Part shown: positions 26,101 through 36,900 of the stretch, piece by piece
Numbering within the stretch: the stretch's first letter is position 1
Layout of the letters: every line of letters starts with the position of its first letter
DNA from: Phallusia mammillata
Taxonomy: Eukaryota; Chordata; Ascidiacea; Phlebobranchia; Ascidiidae
Length of the DNA: 64,000 bases
Reading direction: 5' to 3'
Assembly (NCBI GenBank): GCA_003260075.1
Contig: QLIY01000208.1
Coordinates: 56,510 to 120,509, forward strand
Position numbers and translations under genes: made by a program
The notes under the pieces: model-generated
The model's input: the letters and a program-made list of their open reading frames with translations, nothing else
Told to the model about the DNA's origin: nothing
Database searches by the model: none

Positions 26101-28026
26101 AGGCGCAATGGTGACACAGCGGGCATAAAACTGCCAACTTTGTCAGTGAGTGCACCAAAGAGATGTGTTACGTTCTGGTATCACATGTTCGGTGGTGGAA
26201 TCGGAGATTTGGAGCTGTTTGCCGAATTTGGTCTGCCAGCAAGGTTTGTGAATACTTACATTAAATTGACATTGTTTGGTTTAGAAAATAAAATAAGATT
26301 TAGAAAATAAATGTTTGACACCTTGATTGCAGTGCTCGCAAATCAGGAGGTGCAAAATCCGTGAAAAGAAGCGTTTTCAAGAAAGAGAAGGCTCAGGGAT
26401 CAAAATGGATTATGGGTCGGGTAGAAATTGACCAGGACCAGCAGTACGTTGGTGGATCTGTTAACTTGCAGTTTATCGGAACAAGAGGCTTGACGTTTAG
26501 AAGTGATCTGGCAATTGACGATGTCTGTACTTCTGAAGGACCATGCGGTAAGTTGCGGATTAATTGTCTAATAAAGGGGGAAGACAAAATTTAAAAAAAG
26601 GATCGTCCACTTTGCAGACCTCCAAAACAAGTGTAACAGAAACGGAGTTTTAGCAACAGCAGCTCCCCGAGTGAAGACGACAAGAAAGCCAACAACCACT
26701 ACAGCTCGACCTACAACTACACCAGCAGGGCCAGTTTTTGATCCAAATTTGGGCGTTGGAATGTCAAGTGAGTACAGACACCCACTATATTACCTCCTTA
26801 CATGAGCAAACCAATTTACATACCTCCGTACTTGCAGTGTGTACGTTTGAGGGCGCTCAAAGACGCACTGTCCCATCGCGAAAATCATCGTCCCCAACAG
26901 CGGTTGATAAATCGCGGGACTTGGGCGAATTCAATTCCCCGCAAGACCAGTCGGACCAAAGCTTGTGTGGACTTAAACAGCTTGTGAGGCAAGACCGATT
27001 TGACTGGAGACGAATTTCTGGCAGGACACCAAGCAGAGAAACTGGACCGAGCAGTGACCACACTAGTGGTGGAGGTGTGTATTTATCTTATATTTTTTTG
27101 AAAACATGTTGTTGAATTTGTATCTAAATTTCACTTTAATATATGGATGCATTGACCCAGAAATTTAATAAATGAATTACGGTTTGAAAAGAAAGGTGAC
27201 CGAATTTTTTTTTGCCTGCAGGTTTTTACGTCTACATCGAAGCATCCAAACCACGCGCTCCCAACGATGTAGCGATGTTGCAAACGTACAAGATGCACCC
27301 AACACCGTATTGCGCAAGCATGTACTACCACATGTATGGAACTCATACTGGTCGACTGGATGTAAAAACTCTACAGAAGTTGACCAACGGACGAAGCCTG
27401 TTGTCTCACATTGCAAGGAAGCAGGGCGACCAAGGAAACTCGTGGCAACTCTTGCAAGTTGACTACACTCCTCGCAATGATGCAGTGGTAAGTTAACGTC
27501 AAGTATTTGGAAAGTTAAAAGTAGTCTAAAATATAGAAATTTGTCGCAAATATATTTCATATGCAATAAAACAACAAGGGTTGGTTGCGTGATTAAAAAC
27601 GTATTTTTTTGTTTAGGACGTTGCTTTCCGCGTTGACGGCATTGTTGGATCAAATTTCAAGAGTGATATTGCCATTGACGACTTTTCTATTCTTCCAGGA
27701 CGATGCGGTAAGCAAAAACTTTAAAACTTTTTTATTTTACATATCGGTTTGTAGCCACTTTTGTTTAGATAACTTGACAATCATGATTCACTCTGTCTGA
27801 CGTTTACATATTCGTTTATTTTTGCTCAACAGATGCATGCAAAAATCCGTCACACAAATTTACAAACAACCTCCGACAACAGCAAACCTTCTCGACGGGT
27901 TGTGTTCACAATAAGCTCTTCTACGTGCGATGTTGCAGTCACACGCAAAAGCAGGTCGTCTACAGGCGAGTGGCAAACTGCAAAGCCGATATGTTTACCA
28001 CAAGAATGCTCAACTGGTTGTGCTGA
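17219..28026 (+). CDS. Secreted astacin metalloprotease with CUB and five MAM domains
   Basis: A 33-exon coding model gives 5,367 coding nucleotides (1,788 residues) with every splice phase consistent. The order is signal peptide, propeptide, astacin peptidase (M12A), CUB, five MAM domains separated in places by threonine-rich linkers, and a cysteine-rich C-terminus. Astacins are zinc endopeptidases that cut matrix proteins, growth-factor antagonists or other secreted substrates; CUB and MAM are protein- or carbohydrate-binding extracellular modules. No transmembrane segment precedes the stop, so the protein should be secreted. It differs from meprins (astacin-MAM-TRAF-EGF) and from tolloid/BMP1 (astacin with CUB and EGF repeats), so I give no symbol. 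Exon 19 has two in-frame donors. The start at 17219 is inferred from its leader peptide and phase; a distal alternative lies at 7512. Exons are listed in the module entries. Confidence 0.9.
20439..21535 (+). other. Astacin catalytic domain, exons 5-9
   Basis: Exons are 20439-20535, 20605-20725, 20798-20979, 21074-21195 and 21442-21535 (residues 170-374). The domain opens with the RNA motif after the propeptide. The zinc signature [13 protein letters not shown] lies at residues 272-284: His272, His276 and His282 bind zinc and Glu273 is the general base. The Met-turn SVMHY has Met326 and Tyr328. The four expected disulphide cysteines are present, in DHTCIRF, GCWAYVG, PGCVSKG and LYNCG. All catalytic residues are intact, so an active protease is expected. 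Confidence 0.95.
21705..22225 (+). other. CUB domain, exons 10-12
   Basis: Exons are 21705-21875, 21949-22052 and 22135-22225 (about residues 375-496). The CUB pattern is clear: a first cysteine, [21 protein letters not shown], a second cysteine pair around [14 protein letters not shown] and KTICG, and the final FSSD...GFRATF strand. It follows the catalytic domain directly, as in tolloid-type astacins, and probably takes part in substrate or matrix recognition. Confidence 0.9.
22293..23265 (+). other. MAM domain 1 and threonine-rich linker, exons 13-16
   Basis: Exons are 22293-22499, 22576-22735, 22820-22928 and 23007-23265 (about residues 497-741). Typical MAM segments are visible: [59 protein letters not shown] and the closing [14 protein letters not shown]. 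The exon then runs into a linker of about 45 residues rich in Thr and Pro, a likely O-glycosylated spacer. Confidence 0.9.
23346..24463 (+). other. MAM domain 2 with a charged insertion, exons 17-22
   Basis: Exons are 23346-23480, 23589-23728, 23807-23893, 24036-24095, 24213-24258 and 24332-24463 (about residues 742-941). MAM hallmarks include [33 protein letters not shown] and [14 protein letters not shown]. Between the fourth and last strands two small exons add a charged insert ([17 protein letters not shown] and following) not present in the other four MAM copies. Exon 19 could instead end at 23947, adding 18 basic residues in frame. Confidence 0.85.
24535..25767 (+). other. MAM domain 3 and long mucin-like threonine linker, exons 23-25
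   Basis: Exons are 24535-24710, 24784-24939 and 25029-25767 (about residues 942-1298). The MAM core shows [39 protein letters not shown] and [14 protein letters not shown]. It is followed by about 165 residues that are overwhelmingly threonine, punctuated by Lys-Pro, the typical composition of a mucin-like, heavily O-glycosylated stalk. The last residues before the donor lose the repeat. Confidence 0.9.
25256..25735. repeat. Minisatellite encoding the threonine stalk
   Basis: ACA/ACT/ACC/ACG codons dominate. Within them a longer unit of roughly 33-39 bp recurs, encoding Thr runs closed by Val-Lys-Pro or similar. Copies differ mainly at third positions. All repeat boundaries seen are in frame, so length changes would alter stalk length without breaking the protein. 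The valine- or cysteine-rich frames on the opposite strand are shadows of this repeat. Confidence 0.9.
25850..26767 (+). other. MAM domain 4 and short Thr/Pro linker, exons 26-29
   Basis: Exons are 25850-25987, 26063-26243, 26333-26547 and 26618-26767 (about residues 1299-1526). MAM segments are [48 protein letters not shown] and [15 protein letters not shown] lysine- and arginine-rich stretch interrupts the middle of the domain. Exon 29 adds a linker with a cysteine and the Thr/Pro run [13 protein letters not shown]. Confidence 0.88.
26838..27707 (+). other. MAM domain 5, exons 30-32
   Basis: Exons are 26838-27074, 27222-27487 and 27617-27707 (about residues 1527-1725). The first strand CTFEGAQRR is separated from SLCGLKQ by a polar insertion of about 40 residues. 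The rest is canonical: [53 protein letters not shown] and [14 protein letters not shown]. Confidence 0.88.
27833..28026 (+). other. C-terminal cysteine-rich tail and stop, exon 33
   Basis: The final exon adds about 63 residues with seven cysteines, including an adjacent pair (YVRCCSH), ending in LNWLC and a TGA at 28024-28026. I do not recognise the fold. The same frame stays open after the TGA for about 159 more codons, and the first 40 or so of these are also cysteine-rich; see the finding. Confidence 0.7.
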
Positions 28027-31000
28027 GAGCAGCGCAGTCAGCAACTCCTCAAAGGTGCAAAACTCGCCAACTGCCCCCTCTGCGGTGCGAACTGTTGTCA
28101 TGCCGACAAGTGCGAAAAAGCAATTTGCAAAAGAAGGAGCATTCTTGCTCATGGGGCGATATCGCATCAGTGTTACACGTTTGCTATGCGTTTTCGTTCG
28201 ATTTTTCCTTTTTTACTTTCTTTAAATTATACTTTTACGTTCACTTTTTGTTTCTTGCCTTTGTTTTATTTTTTTGTGTTGTTTATTTGTCGGGCGCCTT
28301 ACAGACGACAGCAGAGTATTTTTCCTATTTGGTGCAAACACCAGAAATGCTCCATGACTGAATTCAACATAACCTGCACCATATGCAGCATATATGATAA
28401 CACTAACTATAATTTTTATTCCAAGGTAGGCCGAGCCTCCAAAGTAATAGTCTATTTCTGCAGCCTAAGACTGTGGTGTTTACTTGCCCTTACATGTTTT
28501 ACGTAGTTTATTGTTCGTTTTCTTGTTCCATGTGTCTGTTCCAGTGTCCAGATATATTCTTGCGTCCGTTTTGTGTTAGAAATCGTCATATATGTCGCGC
28601 CAAGTGCACTTCTGCTCTATACGGTTTCCAGTAAGAGCTTCAGATTTTGTTGTACGTTGCAAACCTCGCTGTCATCATATACATAACGGCTACCCAAGCC
28701 GGTATCATTCGAGATTGTTCTTGAACGTCCGTGCAATTAAATCGAAATCGGATGATCTGTTCGTGTGTTCTTTGTAGGGTTCTTGGAGTGGCATGAAGTA
28801 TTTTGGAATGAAAGTTACGCTAAAAATGAACTGAAAATTTCGGCTAGTATCATTAACATTTGATAATCGACACAGAAATAATCTTTATGGTCCGTAATTG
28901 CAATTTAATGTAATTGAATAATTACACCACAGAAAATACCCCCGCTTTGGGAAAGATTAATGTCACTTTTCGGTTTCCAGGAATTTGCCCATGCCAGTGA
29001 GATTTGGCAAAATTCAGGTCATAAACGGTTATGAACGATCATTGTGCCTTCCCACAAAACGATAAAAGTCGAAAGGCCGGCCAAAGTTTAAAATACTTTT
29101 TACAAGTAAAGCATTACGCTAATTTTACGTAAATTCCAAATTTACAAAAAAGTTATTTATTCTCGGTAATATACTTGGCATGTTGATGGATCTGGTTTCC
29201 AACAAGTTGCTGAAACGATTTTTGCAAAACCCCGCATAGGAGGTTTTAGGATGCTGCGTCTGAATAACAGCTTCTGGACCGCCATTTTAAAACGAACATA
29301 ATTTATTTAGCCCAGTGGTTCTCAACCTTATACCACCTGGCGGCTTTTTCTATTGCTGCGTAACACCTAAACAGTTGGAATAGGTAGACCAATTCTATGT
29401 TTTCGACCAGGCTAAAATATTTCTAAAACCAGCAAAAAGTAATTTTAGAAGAATATCCAAAACATGAGTTTCGTCCCAAGCTAAGACTGGTCCGTTGGGT
29501 CAGTGCAGTTGCAATTCTTTTTGAAATAAAGCTACTCGCGTACAACCTGAAAATGTCCGGTGTAGCTACCACTGGTGGTACATGTACCACAGGTTGAGAC
29601 CAACTGATTTAGCCCAACTAAAACTTGCTTGGCAAAAACTACAAGTAACATGAGCGTTTATCAAACGGAGTCAGCTAGGTAAATTTAAACCTTAAGGTAC
29701 AAATAATAAAAAAATCAAAAAAGAGAGATCACCCAATCACAAACAGGTGATTGCACGAGGCAGTAATTATAAAACTTTCAACTTAACTGACCAACATATA
29801 AAAATGTGTTGTCGACGAAGTATGAAGATTTTTAATCGCGCTGTAACGAGCACAACGGGAATATGAATGTTCGAACTAATAGACACGAGGCCACAATAGG
29901 GTTGCGGTCAAAAAGCGACATTGCACGGAGCAAACAGTTCACGCAACGACAATAAATATATTCACCACACGAGTTGGGCGCACGTAAAACCAGCGGGTAC
30001 TTTAAGCAAAAAAGCGATTCACGAACTACGTGGTGCCGTCAAAGTAAACCGAAAATAAAATTGCTGCAATAGCGGATCAGAAACCGTTAATATACGGTTG
30101 AGTTTTGGAAGAAAACACAAAGATAACTGGCTCCCTAAAATTTATTTCAGCATAGAGTATATATTTCACTTATTTTGTAACTGTTTTTACAAGAACTTAT
30201 AATTCGAGTTCGTTATAGGTTAAAAAAAACAAGACCATTTTCAAGGCGATTTATTGAACTTTTCCATACTTGATTGCCCCCAGCTAACACATAGATACTC
30301 TAAAATTGTAGGTCGTCAACAAAACATCACTAGTGGGGGGTTGGTATTTGTTCTTGGAACTTATTTGTACACTAGTGTATGTGTCGCGCCACATATGGAG
30401 AGCACCAAATACACACAACGTTCCAAACACTTTAACGCACAACATATAATGCAACTTAACGGACTCGTGTGAAAAATCCATCACAACATCAATATGGCAC
30501 ATACAAAAAAAGATTTGATTAGTTTACAATCATTCATCTCATTTATATTTAAATAATAAAATCATTTTATTTTTTTATTTTTAAATAAAAAAGAGTTATT
30601 TTAGACACATGCGGTGCGAAACCAGGAAACACCATCATCAAGTTTGGGGAAAAGCCCAAAACATATGTTAACACAGTACAACATAACAAACTTTGGCATC
30701 TTTACTTAGCGTGAAACGTTTACTAAAGTCATTTGTATTTAAATGTTGTCGAAGTGCTTGCTGGACTATTTGACGTGAGACAAACGAATGTATAAGCAGC
30801 AGCACGGCGCTAGCCACTATTACCTATTACTAATATATCAACTACTAGAAAGGCAAGTGCTCATCAACGCGCAAGTATGGATAGGGCGAGCACCGACCAC
30901 ATGTGGACACGCAAGCATTGCAAGGTGAACGTGTAACACAAACAGGTTTAAGTGCGAGAGACGTGTGCTGCAGTGAGACCACAGTCGCCTCAACGTTGAA

Positions 31001-31446
31001 CGGTTGATCATTAAGAAAATATGCTGTCGGTCTGCACGACCAGATAGCTAATAAACAGAAATTTTAAAGAGATTGTTGTTGTGTTATTTCCAGAGACCAT
31101 AGCGTTTGCCACAAACATTTACATTAAATCGTACAAAGAAACAATAAAGGCTTGGGTACCGCGTACTTCAGGCTGTCTAAATTGACATTGCAAAACTTGA
31201 ATAGTCTGGTTACCTCGACAAAGTATATTCGAATAGGTAGCTTTTTCGTCCAGCAAGGCGGTAGTGCAACGAACTTCAAAACAACTTGGTGGTTTAGTCC
31301 ACGTTTACACGACTAGAGACACGAGCATACGTCGTATTTTTTTGAAACGCAACTGAATAAAGTGGATGCGTGATGTGTGAATTGACACAAACCAACGTGC
31401 GTCTCTTCCATTTGGAAGTTTAAAACAAATTTTAACATCACCTACT
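28027..31446. other. Intergenic stretch between convergent genes
   Basis: It separates the 3' ends of the astacin-MAM gene (plus) and RIC1 (minus). The frame after the astacin stop remains open to 28506. Apart from the hAT-like element at 29313-29606 and AT-rich runs near 30541-30600, I see no feature. No AATAAA lies close after the astacin stop on the plus strand. Confidence 0.6.
29313..29606. mobile_element. hAT-like miniature element with perfect 8-bp target duplication
   Basis: The ends CAGTGGTTCTCAACC and GGTTGAGACCAACTG are inverted copies of each other with few differences. The flanking 8-mer ATTTAGCC is identical on both sides (29305-29312 and 29607-29614). At 294 bp with no open frame this is a typical non-autonomous hAT element, of the same terminal type as the one at 1762. 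Confidence 0.88.
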
Positions 31447-33990
31447 TCACGACACCGTACATGCTGAGTCATCCTGCGAATCTGCGTATTCATCCGAATC
31501 ATACATCTCACTATTTTCATCCCCTTCTCCATTCACTCCATCATTCTCCTCCTCTCGTTCCTCAATATTTAAAGGTTCAAGCGTTCCTAACTCCTCCTCA
31601 GGAACAAAACGTAGATCACCGTCTTCAACAAGGATAGGAGTCGACGAACCGAGTTTTGCTGGAGACGATGGTGTTCGTGAGTGCGACGTGCCCACAGCTG
31701 ATTGGTCGTTCGTGGTGTCACATGGCTCACTGCAATGTCGAGTCCTTTCTTGTGTGGTTGATGCTGTGGTCACTGAACGTACACTGTCCGTTTCATCTTC
31801 TTCTAATTCAGAATCGGAGCTTAGATTTCCGTTTACTGAAGGGACTTCCCCGAGGTCTGTTAGTTGTTGCGCTCCACCAGGTGTCGCCATTTTCCGCTGC
31901 ATCGGTAAACACTGTTACATTTGTTGCAATCACAATGAGGATTTTTCTTGTTTGTTCGACACACATTGCGCATTCTTTTCAGGAAAAATGCTGGTTCAAA
32001 GTGTTTCTTTTAAATTAAAACTTTTATAACAGTGTGTACTGTCAGCGCCTTACCACAAAAAATACAGAGTCGCTAGATCAAGTTTCCGAAAAAAACAGCT
32101 TGTCTCGCTATAACTAAGGGACAAAATCCGTGCTCTCTGTGTAAGAGATGCGAGTGTTAAGGAACTTGTAAGTTCTGTAAGCTTGGCTGTAAGGTAACGC
32201 ATGTTGTTTTTGGAAATGCACACCAGCGTACTGAGTACACTGATGGCTACCATGAGCAGCCTTCGATTTGTACACTTTTTTCGACTTTATGTTATGCGCA
32301 GCAATGTTTTCCTTGCGCACTAAGAACGTGAATAATGCAAATTTGCACAAAAATTTAATAAACACGTGTATACATCACCTTCACAGAAATTGTGGCGGTG
32401 GTAGTTGTGGCAACAGTAGCATTGGTTTGTGTGCTAGTTGCCCAAACATTCCGGTCAATGCTGATGTTCGATACTGGAATGGTTGTTTGACTGCCAGAGA
32501 CCTGTGTTAAATTTACGTGTTGTAAGTTTAGGTTTTAAAACTTCAGGGACAGTATTTAAAAGTTGCGTTACCTGTTGCTTAGCAACGATCGCCTGCTGCT
32601 CGGCATGCGCCACCTCGCGGTCGTTAATGACGTCATAAAGCTCCTGGAGGTGATTTCGGGAGTGGAGAAGCACCGCTTTGTAACCGGCACTGAAAGTACA
32701 TTGTAGTTGAATGACAACAATATCGTTCTTTTTTTCTATTTATATATAATTTTACTTTTTTAAGCTGATTGGTTTATCCGATGGCCAGCTTACGGCGCAC
32801 AAGTTATACTAATCATACAAATTTTGCAAAATTTTTCATACTTCTATCCTGACAAGCGAGATGACCACCGTTAGACACACAAAATGCAAGGAAACAAGGT
32901 ACCCCTTTTCATAGCAGACCCTTACATACCGATGAAACAGTTAAACCTGCCGTATAAAGTCTTCACAGACCGGTATTGACCTCTTATACAGCGTAAACCC
33001 CCCCCCCCCACCGTTAGACACACAAAATGCAAGGAAACAAGGTACCCCTTTTCATAACAGACCTTTAACATACCGATGAAACAGTTAAACCTGGCGTATA
33101 AAGTCTTCACAGACCGGTATTGACCTCTTATACAGCGTAAAACCAACAGTCACGTCTTGCTGAAACGTGAATGACAAAGATATGTGAGTAACTTACCATT
33201 CGGTGACAGCCCACTTGTCAATCTGCGTCAGACAGTCACGTGTTCGTTGAAGAGTGTCGAGTGGCACTACGTCATCATGTGAGGTGTTGGGGTCGGCAAG
33301 TTTCGCGGCACGAACCAGCCTTGCAAGGTGGGAGGGATCTCGCAACATTAGACATAGGATGGTCGCCCACTCCAAACACAACGCTTCAAGAAACAACTCC
33401 AAAAGGTATCTATGGAAAGCAACGTTATTAGGCCCACAGAGTTTTACACAAGCGCAGAAGTTTTTCAGGAATACTACACGTTTTTGAAACATTCATGAAT
33501 AATATCGTTCAGTTAAAAAGTAAGTTTAAGTTCTCTCAGGTTTGCAAAAAACAAGAATGTTCACAAAAGTATTCGATGTGTTTTATCAAAAACTGCAACT
33601 TCTTTATGCGACAACGATTCATTTCTGCTTAACTTCATTTCAGCCCAAACCCCAATATTACTGTTTGCGTAATTTCGCTATTATTTGTTGCTGACAAATT
33701 GCAAAAACATCGAGCTTGTGAGACCTTAACAACAAACAGCAACAAAACTTACTGTAATTTCATTTCACAGCGCGCAGGTCCTCTCTTGTCATCCAAGCCC
33801 GTCCCGTTCATCATAAATCCATACATATCTTCAGTGGTTGCACCGAAACTCGAATCGTCCATTGTTAAACTGGATTCAGATACTTCAGACATTTCCGAAG
33901 CCACTGTGGTGAGTGTTAAAGTTGAACCAGTTTCCCTCGCCGACAGGACCGTTAAAACGCCGCTGCCGCCTGTGCCGTCTTCATCGGTGC
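31447..33990 (-). other. RIC1: RIC1 C-terminal part, exons 29-33
   Basis: Exons are 33753-33990, 33197-33409, 32572-32689, 32379-32501 and 31447-31896. Conserved pieces are [46 protein letters not shown] and [16 protein letters not shown]. Exon 32 is a Thr-rich segment placed by splice sites and phase. The last exon is acidic and ends in the family-like C-terminus, with TGA at 31447-31449. Confidence 0.88.
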
Positions 33991-36900
33991 CTAAACTTAC
34001 GTTGTCGAGATGGAGGGTGTGACGCTTGGGGGAGTTGTTCGGTAAATTTGAAAACTTAAGCCCTGTAAATGTTGTTGTGGTGTAAATTGTAAGTTTTATG
34101 AAGAACCATGAAACAGGATTTTACAGTCAGATGACGAGAGTATGACTATAGTAGTGACCCACAAACTAGTCACTTCAAAACTGTCATATTCTGCATCGTA
34201 TAGGTTTTTATTTCACCACTGTGTCCTGCTAACTTAAACAAGATTCTTGCAAAGGTCAAAGTTTCTTCTTTTTATCCTATCAATTAGTCATCACACTGTA
34301 GCTAAATTTAAGTCCTATAAATATCCAAAACCTAAGAACGTAGTTAAAATATGAATATAAATCAGCAAGAGTCGGACTCTAAACTGAGGTTTTGGGCTTC
34401 ATGTAACGAAGTCTGTGCGTAGACTTAAATAAAAAAAACATCGTTTTCAAATCTGAAAGACACGGGTACACAGTATAACACTAACCTGGGTTTCGCGTTC
34501 TTGGTATAACATTGTCGAAATTTGTTGATCGTGAAGGCGACATCGGTTGTTGAACTTCCATTGCTGCCAACCGACTCTGTAGTCCCCCCCCCCGAAATTT
34601 GTTGATCGTGAAGGCGACATCGGTTGTTGAACTTCCATTGCCGCTAAACGACTCTGTAGGGAGCCAAGATCGTTGAACGAACGAGAATGGGAAGGTGTTC
34701 CACCTGTGTTCAATATGGTCGCATTATTAGTAGACTGTGTGATATTGACCCAGCACCGAGGATTATGTGTATGTAAAGTTTTGCGCTATAAGTCATTTTT
34801 TGAACATTTACTCAGCACTTTGCGATGTTGAAGGCATTTTTGGTGAAGATCTTCAAAGCAGCAAACTTAAAAATAATGTTGCTCTACAGTCTACACAACG
34901 TATTGGCTGGGCTAGTCAATCCCAAGCGATACACAAATCTAATGTTTTGTTAATGTGATAGCATTTTTGTTTACAATAAGTTTATAACTTGTGATATTTT
35001 TCAGCTAAAAAACACCATGGCAACAATTAAACATATTGAGTTAGGCAATATAAGAGATAAAAGGTTACCGATCTTTTGCCAACCACGAAAGACTTGAGTT
35101 TAACTTTTGGTAAATATTTTGCACCGAAAGGCGAAGGTAAATGCTTTTGGCAAAAAACAGAAAAACACATCCGGGCTGGCCAGACGCTGAAAAGGTTAAC
35201 TTCCAAAAGCGCTTAGCGAGTTAACAACCATTATTGCGGGTCACAGACGAACGGGCAGTTTTCAATTTTCTTCTCCAACTTGTATGCAAAGCAGCCAACA
35301 CATATCAACTTACCACTACTGTTGCTACCACGAGTTGGTTTGCTTGAGAAAAAGCTCGGGTAGGGCCAGGAAAAATCGGAATGCAACGTTTTCAGGCACA
35401 AAACTGCGTCATCAACCCTATGTATGCAAAACAAAATGGGGATTGGTAATTACGCGTAATAATAATAACCATGAGTGCATATTGCAACGTGATATGATAC
35501 GCAAACAAATTTTTGTTAATTTTTAGAAAATTTCTCGTTAGTTAGTTTTTAAACCGATTCTACACAGCAGGTACGAAAATTTAATTTGATTCCCTAAAAA
35601 CATATTTTTTGTTTTAGTTGTTTGAAAGATACGACTTGTATCATCTCAATCAAAACAAAACTATCGTGGTTTGTTGTCAAGTTAAATTTTTCATAGCAGT
35701 TCTATTGAAAAAACATATTTTTTTTATATTTGCTGGGGGAACAACAAACGGCAGAGATGTGGTATTAAATACAGCAGCTGTTTTTACCACAGAAAATTTC
35801 AACAGTTGAAGATAAAAGTTCAATTACCTGCAGGCTCTGCCGCGTTCTTTACGGAGCCATGGTACAAGTTGAAAGTTGACACAAGCTGCAAATGTTCCAA
35901 GATCGTGAAGTCGATGATCGCTCATCATCTTACGTGCCTGATTTAACGCACAAACACTTGACAGAGATTAAACCACTTTGACAAAATGGCGCGAAGTAAG
36001 GGATAAATGGCGAAAACACATAAGTGTAAGTGTTGCTTTTAACTGAATTTTTGCAAACATTTTAAAGGAAACAAAAACTTTGTTTAGCAACCCTTCGCAA
36101 ACATTTAAAGCAGGGGTCACCAAACTACGACCCGCGAAGGTGTATGATCTTAATATATATCTCAGAAAAAAGCTGAATTAACCGTTGAAAGTTAAATTAC
36201 TGCGAAAGTATTCTAGCAACAACATGTAGGAATAATGTCACTTAGTTGGACACATAAAAACGATTTAAAGGCAGTTTGCTACATCTCAGACAAGCTGTCG
36301 ATGTCTTTGAGTTCGAACGTAGCCCTAACGCATACTTCTAACCACAAAAATATATCGAACCCAGAGCGAACTTTGCGCAAAACCACAGACATTTTTTCAA
36401 AATTACCATTACCTGTCTGGCTAAAATAACGTCCAAGAAATAATGTTCGGCGCATTCCGCTGCAACGTGTTCCTTGCTCGTGTCTTTGTCACCAGAAAAT
36501 CTGAAGGATGAAATACATGTTAAACATGAAAATGCCTCGCTTAAAATTGAACATGAAAAATTAATCAATTTTTGAGGTTGACCATCAGTTTTGCCCGTGG
36601 GGATTGTTGTATAGAAAAATCACGCTATAAACGCAAACTATAAGTACTGGCACCGCATGCAGTTAATATAGAAAGAAGGAAAAAAGAAATATAACATGCT
36701 GATTTTTTTCATTAGGCCTGAAAAACATAAAGAACAGATTTTCCTGCAAAAATAATAAATGTGGCAGCTCAGTATGATTTCGTGTGTTACCTTTTTGATC
36801 GACTGCTCGAATTAGAAATCGGGTGACTTGTTGAGTGTTGGAGAGGTCTGTGCATGGGATAATGCTCCTGTGAGTAAAAAAATGAGCAAATAAATCGTTA

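Noticed and set aside
31656..32029. Plus-strand frames of 113-120 codons
   Set aside because: They lie opposite the last RIC1 exon and have no family match.
33699..34022. Plus-strand frame of 107 codons
   Set aside because: It is antisense to RIC1 exon 29, which is supported by splice sites, phase and family similarity.
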